Of a DNA stretch of 64,000 bases, positions 53,114 to 63,959 are shown one piece after another. Each line of letters begins with the position of its first letter. Positions within the stretch are counted from its first letter, which is position 1. Both the position numbers and the translations under genes were made by a program. The notes beneath the pieces were generated by a model. The model saw only the letters and a list, made by a program, of their open reading frames with translations, made no database searches and was not told the DNA's origin. Source of the DNA: Actinopolyspora mortivallis DSM 44261 (GTDB lineage Bacteria > Actinomycetota > Actinomycetes > Mycobacteriales > Pseudonocardiaceae); contig NZ_KB913024.1 of the NCBI RefSeq assembly GCF_000384035.1, positions 1,193,655 through 1,257,654 on the forward strand. Direction: 5' to 3'.

Positions 53114-53311
53114 GGACTCCGGGCGCGGTGAGCTCTTCCGGACTCACACGTCCCGTCTCCGGGACCTCCCGGTGGACACGGTTCCCGGCGCTCACGGGAA
53201 GGTGTGCGACCGGCACGGTTTGATCGGATCGTGATCGAAAAACCCCACAGTGTGTTCCGGCTGGGGGACAATGCCGGGGCAGAGGATCGCGAAACCGCTC
53301 GGGAGGTTCTC

Positions 53312-54157
53312 ATGGGTGTGGTCCCTGTGGGCGCGGCACCGCCCAGGTGGCAACTGTACGCGGGTATGCCCTGTTGGATCGAGTTGGTGACTCCCGACGT
53401 CGACAGCGCCCGCGAGTTCTACGCCGCGTTGTTCGGGTGGAGTTACGAACAGCGCAACGACTCGGAGGGCGGCCACCACCTGCTGGCCCTGCACGAGGGT
53501 TTCCCCGTGGCGAGTCTGCGCACCACCGCCTCCGGTGAGGACGCCAAGTGGCGGTTGTTCCTGGCCACGGGGGACTGTCGGGCGGCCTGTGAACAGGCGG
53601 TGGAGCGCGGTGCCTGCGTCACGGTCGCACCCAGTCAGCTCGACGGTGTCGGAACGAAGGTCGTGCTGGAGGGCCCCTCGAACGCCGAGTTCGGTCTGCT
53701 GGAACCCGAGGCCTCCTGGCAGTTCGACGTGGGACTGCCGGGAACGCTCATGTGGGCCGAGCTGGTGACGATCAAGGCGCAGACGGCGGACCTGTTCTTC
53801 CAGGACCTGTTCGGCTACACAGACGCCCAGTTCGGCACGGAGAACCACCTCGACTACTCGGTGTGGTACCTGGGCGAGGAGTCGGTGTTGGCCAGGGTGA
53901 GCATGCTGCGCGAGCACATCGACGCACGGACACGTCCGCACTGGCTGCTCTACCTCGGTGTTTCGGAGGAGGTCGGCACCGACGAGGCGGTACGACGTGC
54001 CGTGGGTGCCCACGGGCGGGTACGGGTGGATCCCTACGACTCGGCGCTGGGCAGGGCCGCCGTGCTGCGTGACCCCACGGGGGCCCGGTTCGCCCTGGTC
54101 GATCCGAGCCGGGCTCCCGTGGGGAACGCCGCGAACTACGATCCCTACGAGGACTGA
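53312..54157 (+). CDS. VOC/glyoxalase-superfamily protein with two tandem domains
   Basis: 281 residues from ATG 53312; GGGAGG 5 nt upstream fixes the start over a longer frame. Two VOC modules: the first at about 15-130 starting PCWIELVTPDVDSAREFYAALFGWSYE, the second at about 145-260 starting LMWAELVTIKAQTADLFFQDLFGYTD. Both end in the DPTGA/NAEF-type strand (AVLRDPTGARFALV). Such actinobacterial proteins include hydroxylase-like and resistance-like members, but no specific function can be assigned. Confidence 0.8.
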   Translation: MGVVPVGAAPPRWQLYAGMPCWIELVTPDVDSAREFYAALFGWSYEQRNDSEGGHHLLALHEGFPVASLRTTASGEDAKWRLFLATGDCRAACEQAVERGACVTVAPSQLDGVGTKVVLEGPSNAEFGLLEPEASWQFDVGLPGTLMWAELVTIKAQTADLFFQDLFGYTDAQFGTENHLDYSVWYLGEESVLARVSMLREHIDARTRPHWLLYLGVSEEVGTDEAVRRAVGAHGRVRVDPYDSALGRAAVLRDPTGARFALVDPSRAPVGNAANYDPYED

Positions 54158-54181
54158 ACTCGCCGACCCACGCGTCGGTGG

Positions 54182-54204
54182 CCGGTTCGCCGCCGGCGGA
54201 CCGG
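54182..54204. terminator. Hairpin between convergent VOC and thioesterase genes
   Basis: An 11-bp stem with one T-G wobble (54182-54192 with 54194-54204) in the 61-bp gap between convergent genes. The stem is long but the loop is minimal in DNA; the actual RNA loop would open the central pairs. Confidence 0.4.
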
Positions 54205-54218
54205 CCCGGGAGGAGCCC

Positions 54219-55010
54219 TCAGACCCTGCTCGGCATCAGCGCCTGGGCGCTGCGCCCCACCGGGCCCGTGGCGTCGTGCAGGGTGCTGTGGGTCAGGCCC
54301 GCCCCGTCCGGACCGATGGCTGTTTTCGCGTCGAGTCCGACCCACTCGTCCACGGGATCCCGGCTCAGATGGACCGTCAGGTCCGTGTTGGCGAAGGCCC
54401 ACCGTTCGAACGGCAGGGGGCTGGACACGCCGCTGGAGCAGTCCGCGACGGCGAACAACCGTTGCAGTGGACTCGTCCGTTCCCCGGCGACCAGCGGCAG
54501 TCGTGGGCGTCCCCAGACGGCGGTGCCTCCGAGTCCGGGATCCGAGGTGTTCGCGTTCCGCCAGTCGAGTGCCCGCGCGTAACCTCCCGACCATCCCGCG
54601 GGCAGCGGCATGGGCCCACACGAGTCCGGCGCGGGCAGGCGGCGGGACTCGTCGGAGGCGACCTCGGTGGTGTCGGCGCGCCGCATCAGCCAGGCCCGTG
54701 CCAGCGCCGCCACCCGGCCACCGGCCGAGATCTCCGCCGTCACGAGTTCGACGGAGCGGCCGGGACGCGAGACCTCGCAGCGGACCTCGACCTCGTCCAC
54801 GGGGACGGGCCCGAGCACGTCGACGGTCACCCGTCTGACCCCGCGCCCGCTTTCCGCGGTGTGCTGTTCGACTCCACGGACCAGCAGCGCGGCCACGGGG
54901 CCCAGATGCTGGGCCTTGTCGGACCAGGGGCCCACGGTGTGTTCGGTGGCTCGGTAGCGTCCCTGGCCCAACGGCTCGTAGAACGCCTCTTCGGCAGCGG
55001 ATGTGTCCAC
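54219..55010 (-). CDS. Acyl-CoA thioesterase, double hot-dog (TesB-like)
   Basis: 263 residues from GTG 55010. N-terminal half-domain: RYRATEHTVGPWSDKAQHLGPVAALLVRGVEQH, then VTVDVLGPVPVDEVEVRCEVSRPGRSVELVTAEI. Second half: PLQRLFAVADCSSGVSSPLPFERWAFANTDLTVHLSRDPVDEWVGLDAKTAIGPDGAGLTHSTLHDATG. This matches the actinobacterial thioesterase-like superfamily (acyl-CoA thioesterase C-terminal type). It would hydrolyse acyl-CoAs in the cytoplasm; chain-length preference unknown. It follows the RecB-like gene by 45 bp on the same strand. Confidence 0.82.
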   Translation of the reverse strand: MDTSAAEEAFYEPLGQGRYRATEHTVGPWSDKAQHLGPVAALLVRGVEQHTAESGRGVRRVTVDVLGPVPVDEVEVRCEVSRPGRSVELVTAEISAGGRVAALARAWLMRRADTTEVASDESRRLPAPDSCGPMPLPAGWSGGYARALDWRNANTSDPGLGGTAVWGRPRLPLVAGERTSPLQRLFAVADCSSGVSSPLPFERWAFANTDLTVHLSRDPVDEWVGLDAKTAIGPDGAGLTHSTLHDATGPVGRSAQALMPSRV

Positions 55011-55055
55011 CAGGTCTTCCTTCCGAAGCGGGGTGTGCTCAAGACGCCGATGCTG

Positions 55056-55976
55056 TCACGGCAGGTCCTCACGGCCGCGTTTCGTGGGCAGCTCGTCGGA
55101 GGCGGGTTCGGGCTCCGGCCATCCGGGATACTCCGGAGCCGTCCCCCCGTGCGCGGGGCAGAGCGGTTTGAAGTCGCAGAACCCGCACAGCCGTGAGGGA
55201 TTGGGCCGGAAGTCGCCGCTGCGGCCCGCGCGCAGGATGGCCTGCCAGATCGCCTCCAGGGTCCGTTCGAATCCGGTCAGCTCGGCCTCGTCCGGAGTGT
55301 AGGTCAGGGCCTGCCGGTCGGACAGGTACATCAACAGCAGCTGGCTGGGCAACTCTCCCCGGAGGCGCCACAGCACCAGGGCGTAGAACTTCATCTGGAA
55401 CATGGCCCTGGCCTCGCCAAGCTGCCGGGGAGCAGCCCCGGTCTTGTAGTCCACCAGGCGGATCTCCCCGGTCGGGGCCACGTCGATGCGGTCGATGAAC
55501 CCGCGCAGCAGCACCCCGCTGTCCAGTTCGGTCTCCACGCGTTTCTCGCAGGCCTCCGGTTCGATCCGCCGCGGGTCCTCCAACTCGAAATAGGACTCCA
55601 GCAGTCGTCCGGCCGACTCCAGCCACTCGTCCAGTTCGGTCTCGTCGCTGAACAGCTCGGTCAACTCCGGCTGCTCGGAGCTGAGTTCCTTCCAGGCCGG
55701 GGCGAGCAGGTCGGTGGCCGTGGCCCGGTTGCGCTGCGCGGCGGGCAGTTCGAAAAGTCGTTCCAACACGCTGTGCACGACCGTCCCCCGAGCCTGTGCC
55801 CGGGTGGGGGTTTCCGGCAGTCGGTCCACCGCGCGGAAGCGGTACAACAAGGGGCACTGCTTGAAGTCGCTCGCCCGGGAGGGGGAGAGGGCGGGTCGGC
55901 GCTGTGGTTCCCGGTCCGACCCGGGCCGGGAGGTGGCATTTCCGTTCTGTTGGGCGTTGCGGACCGATTGCGCCAT
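55056..55976 (-). CDS. RecB-family (Cas4-like) Fe-S exonuclease
   Basis: 306 residues from ATG 55976, leaderless (TAGGGT 8 nt upstream). PD-(D/E)XK nuclease: the conserved early SPSRASDFKQCPLLYRFR, later GFIDRIDVAPTGEIRLVDYKTG with catalytic Asp, Asp and Lys. An Fe-S site is formed by C41 and the C-terminal C264-x2-C267-x5-C273 (LCGFCDFKPLC), as in AddB/Cas4. DNA processing is expected. Counterpart of Rv2119. It is divergent from the M50 protease gene. Confidence 0.9.
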   Translation of the reverse strand: MAQSVRNAQQNGNATSRPGSDREPQRRPALSPSRASDFKQCPLLYRFRAVDRLPETPTRAQARGTVVHSVLERLFELPAAQRNRATATDLLAPAWKELSSEQPELTELFSDETELDEWLESAGRLLESYFELEDPRRIEPEACEKRVETELDSGVLLRGFIDRIDVAPTGEIRLVDYKTGAAPRQLGEARAMFQMKFYALVLWRLRGELPSQLLLMYLSDRQALTYTPDEAELTGFERTLEAIWQAILRAGRSGDFRPNPSRLCGFCDFKPLCPAHGGTAPEYPGWPEPEPASDELPTKRGREDLP

Positions 55977-55984
55977 GGACGAGC

Positions 55985-55990
55985 ACCCTA
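55985..55990 (-). promoter_or_regulatory. TAGGGT -10 box of the RecB-like gene
   Basis: On the minus strand TAGGGT ends 8 nt before ATG 55976. It forms a divergent pair with the TAGGCT of the M50 protease gene. Confidence 0.5.
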
Positions 55991-56121
55991 GTCGATTCCG
56001 GGCGGAGATCGTGCGACCAATCCCGTCGGGACGGCATCGCGCCGGCGCAACCGGCCCCGCGCTTTCCGTACGACACACCGGGAAGGACGCCACGGGTGCG
56101 AAACCGGGCCGCGGGGCGTTC

Positions 56122-56127
56122 TAGGCT
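56122..56127 (+). promoter_or_regulatory. TAGGCT -10 box of the M50 protease gene
   Basis: TAGGCT ends 6 nt before ATG 56134, and no ribosome-binding site is present, so it is a leaderless start. Confidence 0.5.
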
Positions 56128-56133
56128 TTCGTC

Positions 56134-58184
<2,051 letters not shown>

Positions 58185-58325
58185 CGGGGTGGACTCTCCG
58201 GCGGGTCGAACCGGGGCACTCGCTCGACCCGTCGGAGGTCAGCCGGGGCTTCGGTCACCGGGTTCCGTGTCCCGGCGCTCCTGTGGGCGCGGCACTCCCG
58301 GAGCGGGACGAGCCGGTGTTCCCGG

Positions 58326-59114
58326 TCACCCCATGCTGTCGCCCGCGTTGCCGCACGCCTTCCACTCCCCGCTCTCCTTCTTCATGCGGATCGTGTTCCT
58401 GAAGGGGTCCTGGTTCCGCCCGTCGAGGGAGAGTTTCATCGTGAACTCGCCGGTGTCGTCCTGGTGGGTGACGTCGACGAGCTCCACCCGCACCTTCTTC
58501 AGCTGTTCGAGCTGCTGGTTGGTCATGTTCTCCGTCTCCTGCCGCATGTCCTCCAGGGACTTGACGAACTCGGACCGCTTCTCGCTGCAGACGAGGCTGC
58601 TGAACTCGTCGCCGAGGGGCTGCTCGGGGGCGGCGAACTGACGCTGGGCCAGTTCCGTGTAACGCTCTGCGAGCTCCTGCGGACCCCTTCCTCCGCCGGT
58701 GAACGCGACGACCAGGAGGACGACGGCGCCGATGAGAACGACGCCGCCGACTCCGCCGAGGATCCAGGGGAGCTTGGATTTTCCGCCTCCGGTCGGGCCG
58801 GTGGGCTGACCGTAGGGGAACTGCTGGCCCGGGTACTGCTGGTATCCCGGCTGACCCCAGCCTGGCTGACCCCAGCCCTGTTGGGGCCAGCCCTGTTGGG
58901 GTCCGGAGGGCGGGTACTGGCCGCCGGGCTGACCGCCCCAGACCGGTTGCTGTCCACTGGCCGGGTACTGCCCCCCGGGCTGTGCGTAGGGGTTCGAACC
59001 GTACTGCTGTCCCCACTGCTGTTCGGCACCGGCGGGGAACTGGCCTCCCGAGGGGGCGTACGGGTTCTGCTGTCCCCAGGGGTCGTGCTGCCCCGGTTGC
59101 TGCGGGTATGTCAT
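58326..59114 (-). CDS. Pro/Gln/Gly-rich, single-pass membrane protein with secreted DUF4878-like domain
   Basis: 262 residues from ATG 59114, with AGAAGGAAG as ribosome-binding site. The N-terminal 110 residues are low-complexity (PQQPGQHDPWGQQNPYAPSGG and so on), then one membrane helix at about 115-139, then an external domain of about 120 residues with two cysteines (LVCSEKRSEF and WKACGNAG), likely a disulfide. It follows a similar gene 43 bp upstream. DUF4878/lumazine-like domains of this type are common in actinobacterial cell-surface proteins; the role is unknown. Confidence 0.65.
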   Translation of the reverse strand: MTYPQQPGQHDPWGQQNPYAPSGGQFPAGAEQQWGQQYGSNPYAQPGGQYPASGQQPVWGGQPGGQYPPSGPQQGWPQQGWGQPGWGQPGYQQYPGQQFPYGQPTGPTGGGKSKLPWILGGVGGVVLIGAVVLLVVAFTGGGRGPQELAERYTELAQRQFAAPEQPLGDEFSSLVCSEKRSEFVKSLEDMRQETENMTNQQLEQLKKVRVELVDVTHQDDTGEFTMKLSLDGRNQDPFRNTIRMKKESGEWKACGNAGDSMG

Positions 59115-59157
59115 CGTCTTCCTTCTCTCGACGGTCGTGCCGCGTCTCGTCGGTTCG

Positions 59158-59802
59158 TCAACGGGCCAGATCGCAGAGTTTCCACTCGCCGTTCTCCAGG
59201 CGAAGTCCCAGGGTCTGATCGACCCGCTGGGACGTCCCCCCCAGGAAGTAGGTTCCGGTCAACTCCACCGTGGCGGTGGCGTCGTGGGCGGTGACTTCCC
59301 CCAGGCTCAGTTGAAACCGACCAGCGCTGAGCTGTTCGATCTGCCGTCGTAGTCGTGTCGAGTTCGCCGCGCACAGCTCCTCGTCCAACGCGGCGAAACG
59401 TCCGGAGTTGATTTTGTCCACCAGCCGTGCGGCGGTGTTTCCGGGGTCCACCGGTCCGGTGGGAACCAGGAAGTAACCACCCAGCAGTGCCGCGGCCAGC
59501 AGCGTGGCCGAAGCCGCGTACCGGCCCCTCCGACGTGGTCTGCGTGGCGGTGGGTCCAGTTCGGGGGGAATTTGTTCGTGGTCGAAGCGCCGGTGCGGAC
59601 CGAGTGCCGGGTTCTGCCAGCGGGCGTCCCGGCCTTCGGGATGGGGCTCCTGCGGTCGGGGTGGCGGGTTCTCCCCGGGGAATCGTCCCCATGGGCTGGG
59701 AGTTCCCACTCCGCCGGCGGGACCGCGCGGGCCCGGGGACGTCGCGGATCCGGTCTGCCGGAAGGGGTCCCAGGGGACGGGTGACGGTGGCGGGTGGGAC
59801 AT
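59158..59802 (-). CDS. Pro-rich single-pass membrane protein with secreted two-Cys domain (paralogue-like)
   Basis: 214 residues from ATG 59802; GGGAGG 5 nt upstream fixes the start over a longer open frame. The Pro-rich N-terminus is about 80 residues, then RPRRRGRYAASATLLAAALLGGYFLV (membrane helix about 94-113), then an external domain with cysteines in EELCAANSTRLRRQIEQL and GEWKLCDLA. The architecture parallels the next gene, and the end WK-(x)-C is shared. The two are probably co-transcribed and functionally paired. Confidence 0.62.
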   Translation of the reverse strand: MSHPPPSPVPWDPFRQTGSATSPGPRGPAGGVGTPSPWGRFPGENPPPRPQEPHPEGRDARWQNPALGPHRRFDHEQIPPELDPPPRRPRRRGRYAASATLLAAALLGGYFLVPTGPVDPGNTAARLVDKINSGRFAALDEELCAANSTRLRRQIEQLSAGRFQLSLGEVTAHDATATVELTGTYFLGGTSQRVDQTLGLRLENGEWKLCDLAR

Positions 59803-60394
59803 CGGATCCTCCCCGAACGAGGACGTACTGGTCGACACGATCGGCCGCTCAAGTAGATCAGAAGTACTTTCGGTGGACAGGGGGAGTCGGGGAATTCCCC
59901 CGAAATCCGGACGCTGTGTCACCGCCTTCGCCTTTCGGAGGACATCTTCCGTGTCCAGTTGGTCGGGGCACAGCGTGTTCCCGAGTTCGCCGAACCTCGG
60001 CGTGTTTCCATGATGTGGGAGAAATCGGCGAACTTCTTCCCACTCAGTGGAAGCAGGAGAGGGGAAAGCTGGCGGAACCGTATTACGAATCGGATACCAC
60101 ACAGATGTCCGCCGCCTCTCCACGAACCCGGGATGTGGCGACAGCAGGTGTGTGTCGGAGCGGTACGACCGTCCTGGGTTCCGCTCCGTTCTCCCGAACG
60201 GACTAACGGGACGAAACACACCGTGATCGTCGCTGCGGCGGAGTCCCGTGACGGGAAGGTTACCGACGTGGTGTGGTTCATGTGGCACGGCCGTTTTCTG
60301 TGGCACTCTGGGGCGCCTGGCGGGATGCGATGACCTCGCGTTGTCGTTGATCGCCGGTACCGTGGTGGTACGAGCACGGGAGGAGGGTGCCGAT
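59803..60394. other. Gene-free region upstream of arc
   Basis: 592 bp without a convincing gene, carrying the divergent promoters of the 59802 gene (leftward) and arc (rightward). A perfect 12-bp palindrome GGGGAATTCCCC occurs at 59889-59900. Open frames here have no coding character. TTGATC (60347-60352) followed 16 bp later by TACGAG (60369-60374) is a weak promoter candidate for arc. Confidence 0.4.
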
Positions 60395-62188
60395 ATGCAG
60401 CACGACCGTCCCGACAACCGGCCGGAGGAGGCCGTTGGGCAGGGTGCCCGCGGCAGCGCGGACCAGAACGAACAGATCCGCGCCCTGCAGGACGAGATAG
60501 CCTCGCTGCGCAGCAGGCTCAACGAGTCTCCCCAGCAGGTTCGGTTGTTGGAGCAGCGGCTGGCCGAGGCATCCGAGAGAGTGAGCCAGCTCACCGAACG
60601 GAACGCAAAACTCACCGAGACCCTCAAAGAAGCGCGCAGCCAGCTGACCGCCCTGCGGGAAGAGGTCGACCGACTCGCCCAGCCCCCGAGCGGATACGGG
60701 GTTTTCCTCTGCGGGTACGAGGACGGAACGGTCGACGTGTTCACCTCGGGCAGGAAGATGCGCGTTGCCGTATCGCCGAACGTGAACGTGGAGGAGCTGC
60801 AACTCGGCCAGTCGGTCCGGCTCAACGAGGCCCTGACCGTGGTCGAGGCCGGGACTTTCGAACGTACCGGCGAAGTGTGTACGTTCCGCGAACTGCTTCC
60901 CAGCGCCGAGACCGACCAGCCGCGGCGCGCGCTGGTCACCGGCCACACCGACGAGGAACGCGTGGTGTGGGTGATTCCACCCCTGGTGGAGGCCGGGCTC
61001 AAGTCCGGTGACTCGGTGCTGGTGGACAGCAAGGTCGGTTACGCCTACGACACGGTGCCGAAAGCCGACGTCGAGGACCTCACCCTCGAGGAGGTGCCCG
61101 ACGTCCGCTACGAGGACATCGGCGGGCTCGGCAACCAGATCGAGGAGATCAGGGATGCCGTCGAGCTGCCGTTTCTGCACTCGGAGCTGTACCTCCAGTA
61201 CAAGCTGGCTCCCCCCAAGGGTGTCCTGCTGTACGGCCCGCCCGGGTGCGGGAAGACCCTCATCGCCAAGGCCGTGGCCAACTCGCTGGCGAAGAAGGTC
61301 GCCGAACAGCGTGGGGACGCCGACGGCCAGGCGAAGTCGTACTTCCTCAACGTCAAGGGTCCCGAGCTGCTGAACAAGTTCGTGGGTGAGACCGAGCGTC
61401 ACATCCGGCTGATCTTCCAGCGTGCCCGGGAGAAGGCCTCGGAGGGCACACCGGTGATCGTGTTCTTCGACGAGATGGACTCGATCTTCCGTACCAGGGG
61501 CAGCGGTGTCTCCTCGGACGTGGAGACGACGATCGTCCCCCAGCTGCTCAGTGAGATCGACGGTGTCGAGGGGCTGGAGAACGTCATCGTGATCGGCGCC
61601 TCCAACCGCGAGGACATGATCGACCCCGCGATCCTGCGTCCGGGGCGACTGGACGTGAAGATCAAGATCGAGCGGCCCGACGCGGAGTCGGCCAAGGACA
61701 TCTTCGCCAAGTACCTGACCAGCGACCTCCCCATCCACGAGGACGACCTGCGGGAGTTCGGCGGTGACCAGCCCACCTGTGTGGACGCGATGATCCAGAC
61801 CACCGTGGAGCGGATGTACGCCGAGACCGACGAGAACCGTTTCCTGGAGGTCACCTACGCCAATGGGGACAAGGAGGTCCTGTACTTCAAGGACTTCAAC
61901 TCCGGCGCGATGATCCAGAACATCGTGGACCGGGCGAAGAAGGCCGCGATCAAGTCGGCGATAGAAACCGGCCAGTCCGGCCTGCGGATCCAGAACCTGC
62001 AGGACGCCATCGTCGACGAGTTCGCCGAGAACGAGGACCTGCCCAACACGACCAACCCGGACGACTGGGCACGGATCTCCGGGAAGAAGGGCGAGCGGAT
62101 CGTCTACATCCGCACCCTGGTCAGCGGTAAGAACCAGGAGTCGGGGCGGGCCATAGACACCGCCACCAACACCGGTCAGTACCTGTGA
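60395..62188 (+). CDS. arc: Proteasome-associated AAA ATPase ARC (Mpa)
   Basis: Hexameric ATPase that recognises pupylated proteins and feeds them into the 20S proteasome. 597 residues from ATG 60395 with GGAGG 9 nt upstream. Pup-binding coiled coil at about 25-80 ([19 protein letters not shown]... [12 protein letters not shown]). OB domains at about 85-230. The AAA module has Walker A GPPGCGKT near 282-289, Walker [13 protein letters not shown], the second-region arginines in [18 protein letters not shown], and a sensor loop. The last three residues QYL fit the proteasome-docking tail of Mpa. Confidence 0.96.
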   Translation: MQHDRPDNRPEEAVGQGARGSADQNEQIRALQDEIASLRSRLNESPQQVRLLEQRLAEASERVSQLTERNAKLTETLKEARSQLTALREEVDRLAQPPSGYGVFLCGYEDGTVDVFTSGRKMRVAVSPNVNVEELQLGQSVRLNEALTVVEAGTFERTGEVCTFRELLPSAETDQPRRALVTGHTDEERVVWVIPPLVEAGLKSGDSVLVDSKVGYAYDTVPKADVEDLTLEEVPDVRYEDIGGLGNQIEEIRDAVELPFLHSELYLQYKLAPPKGVLLYGPPGCGKTLIAKAVANSLAKKVAEQRGDADGQAKSYFLNVKGPELLNKFVGETERHIRLIFQRAREKASEGTPVIVFFDEMDSIFRTRGSGVSSDVETTIVPQLLSEIDGVEGLENVIVIGASNREDMIDPAILRPGRLDVKIKIERPDAESAKDIFAKYLTSDLPIHEDDLREFGGDQPTCVDAMIQTTVERMYAETDENRFLEVTYANGDKEVLYFKDFNSGAMIQNIVDRAKKAAIKSAIETGQSGLRIQNLQDAIVDEFAENEDLPNTTNPDDWARISGKKGERIVYIRTLVSGKNQESGRAIDTATNTGQYL

Positions 62189-62223
62189 CACCGTCCCCGC
62201 CGGGGTCGTTCCCGGTGGGACGT

Positions 62224-62252
62224 CGGGGCGCCGTCCGACGGACGGCGCCCCG
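62224..62252 (+). terminator. Terminator of arc
   Basis: Perfect 13-bp inverted repeat (62224-62236 with 62240-62252, 3-nt loop at DNA level), 36 nt after the arc stop. Confidence 0.7.
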
Positions 62253-62289
62253 CGTGCGTCTCGCGCTGTCGTGGCAGGCCCCGGCGGGG

Positions 62290-62295
62290 TACGTT
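62290..62295 (+). promoter_or_regulatory. TACGTT -10 box of the aldo/keto reductase gene
   Basis: TACGTT ends 7 nt before ATG 62303, and no ribosome-binding site is seen. Likely leaderless. Confidence 0.45.
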
Positions 62296-62302
62296 ACGGC
62301 CC

Positions 62303-63256
62303 ATGACGGGTGTGGCGAACGCTCCCACGGAACGTCTCGGTGTCGGGCTGGCCGCCCTGGGACGGCCCGCCTACATCAACGTGGGGCGGGCCGAGGTGCT
62401 GCCGGGCCCGCGCACGGTGGAGGCCATGCGCGAGCGCACCAGGCAGGTGCTGGACGCCGCGTACGCGGCGGGGATCCGCCACGTGGACACCGCGCGTTCC
62501 TACGGCAGCGCCGAGCTCTTCCTGGCCGAGTGGTTGCGGGAGCGAGGTCACGCCGACGTGGTGGTCTCCAGCAAGTGGGGCTACGCCTACGTCGCCGAGT
62601 GGCGGATCGAAACCGAGGTTCACGAGGTCAAGGAGCACTCGCTGGAACGGTTCCGCCAGCAGTGGCCGGCCACCAGGGAGACGCTCGGCGAGCACCTGCG
62701 CCTCTACCAGGTTCATTCCCTGACCAGGGACAGCCCCCTGTTCGAGGACACCGAGTTGCAACGGGAACTGGCCAGGGTCCGCGACAGCGGGATGCTGCTG
62801 GGAATCTCCACCACCGGGGCGGGACAGGCCGACGCGATCGAGGCGGCCTGGGACCTGCGGGTCGGTGGCGAGCAGCTGTTCGGAGCGGTGCAGTCCACCT
62901 GGAACTCCCTGGAGCCCTCCGCGGGCAAGGCACTGCGTTACGCCCACGAAGGCGGATGGAGGGTGCTGGTCAAGGAGACGCTGGCCAACGGCAGACTGGC
63001 GGTGCGACCTCCTGCTCCGGTCGCCTCCGTGGCGGGACGGCACGGTGTGGGGGCCGACGCGGTGGCGTTGGCACACGTGCTGGCCCAGCCGTGGGCGGAC
63101 ACGGTGTTGCTCGGGGCGGCCAGTGTGGGGCAGCTCCGTAGCAACCTGCTCGCGTGTTCGTTGACGCTGGAGGAACGTGACCTGGACGAGCTGGCGGCCG
63201 CGGCCGGCGACCCGGCGACCTACTGGGGAGAGCGTTCGGCGCTGCCCTGGCACTAG
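62303..63256 (+). CDS. Aldo/keto reductase family oxidoreductase
   Basis: 317 residues from ATG 62303. (beta/alpha)8 AKR pattern with the catalytic tetrad: the Asp and Tyr in RHVDTARSYGSAE (about 59-71), the Lys in VVVSSKWGYAY, and the His in LYQVHSLTRD. Late cofactor-binding segments are TVLLGAASVGQLRSNL. Probably reduces an aldehyde or ketone with NADPH; substrate unknown. It sits between arc and the Nudix gene, inside the proteasome neighbourhood, without evidence of a functional link. Confidence 0.88.
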   Translation: MTGVANAPTERLGVGLAALGRPAYINVGRAEVLPGPRTVEAMRERTRQVLDAAYAAGIRHVDTARSYGSAELFLAEWLRERGHADVVVSSKWGYAYVAEWRIETEVHEVKEHSLERFRQQWPATRETLGEHLRLYQVHSLTRDSPLFEDTELQRELARVRDSGMLLGISTTGAGQADAIEAAWDLRVGGEQLFGAVQSTWNSLEPSAGKALRYAHEGGWRVLVKETLANGRLAVRPPAPVASVAGRHGVGADAVALAHVLAQPWADTVLLGAASVGQLRSNLLACSLTLEERDLDELAAAAGDPATYWGERSALPWH

Positions 63257-63297
63257 GCGGTCCCGGTGGAACGGGTCGCCGAGCCGGGAACGGATGC

Positions 63298-63341
63298 CCG
63301 GCCCGTCCACCGCCACGGTCCCACGGCGGTGGACGGGCCGG
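63298..63341. terminator. Bidirectional terminator between aldo/keto reductase and Nudix genes
   Basis: Perfect 17-bp inverted repeat (63298-63314 with 63325-63341, 10-nt loop), the strongest hairpin in the window, between convergent genes. Confidence 0.85.
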
Positions 63342-63347
63342 TCGCGC

Positions 63348-63863
63348 TCACCCCAGGCCGTGGAAGGTCAACCACTCCTCGACGAACTGCCTGCCGTCCG
63401 GCACGAACGGCCAGTGCGGATCCCGCAGGCGCTCCCGTAACTCGGACAGGTGCATCCACCAGCCCTCGGCGATCTCCGTGGGCTGGTGCACCACCGGCCC
63501 GTCCCAGCAGGTTTCGTACACGAACGCGTGAAAGCGCACCGTCCCCCGTTCGTGGCGGGTGCGGAACAGGAACCGGGGGGTGGTGTGGACCCCGAGTTCC
63601 TCGGCCAGTTCCCGGGCCGCGGCGTGGTCCGGGGACTCACCGGCCGCGACGACACCACCGGCCCAGCAGTCGTACGCGCCCGGATAGACGTCCTTGTCCC
63701 ACGTTCTGCGGTGCACGTAGACCGAGCGCAGATCGGGGGAGCGAACCAGCACCGAGGAGGCCGCGTGCCACAGCCCCTCGGCGCGCATTCTGCCCCGAGG
63801 GGCCGAACCGGTCACTGCGCCTTCCCGGTCGTAGATCGCCACCGATTCGTCACCGTCGGTCAC
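63348..63863 (-). CDS. Nudix hydrolase
   Basis: 171 residues from GTG 63863, where homologues tend to begin (TDGDESVAIYDREG); GTG 63908 would add 15 residues. The Nudix box is complete: GGVVAAGESPDHAAARELAEELG fits G-x5-E-x7-REUxEExG. Preceding segments LWHAASSVLVRSPDLRSVYVHRRTWDKDVYPGAYDCWA are of the IPP-isomerase/YfcD-like Nudix type. It hydrolyses a nucleoside-diphosphate derivative or similar pyrophosphate; substrate unknown. It is divergent from dop with 96 bp between starts. Confidence 0.85.
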   Translation of the reverse strand: MTDGDESVAIYDREGAVTGSAPRGRMRAEGLWHAASSVLVRSPDLRSVYVHRRTWDKDVYPGAYDCWAGGVVAAGESPDHAAARELAEELGVHTTPRFLFRTRHERGTVRFHAFVYETCWDGPVVHQPTEIAEGWWMHLSELRERLRDPHWPFVPDGRQFVEEWLTFHGLG

Positions 63864-63946
63864 CCTTCGAGGATGGCAGTGCTCCGGTGGGGGGCTTGTT
63901 CCGGCCACGGCCTCGCGTTAGGGATTCGTTCGTCGTGTGGAATCCG

Positions 63947-63952
63947 TAGGCT
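63947..63952 (+). promoter_or_regulatory. TAGGCT -10 box of dop
   Basis: TAGGCT ends 7 nt before ATG 63960, again a leaderless arrangement. Confidence 0.5.
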
Positions 63953-63959
63953 GAGTACT

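Noticed and set aside
59889-59900. GGGGAATTCCCC palindrome upstream of arc as an operator.
   Set aside because: A 12-bp palindrome alone, far from either start codon and without a second copy, is too weak to call.
60278-62191. Long minus-strand frame opposite arc.
   Set aside because: Shadow of the ARC gene; no recognisable domain.
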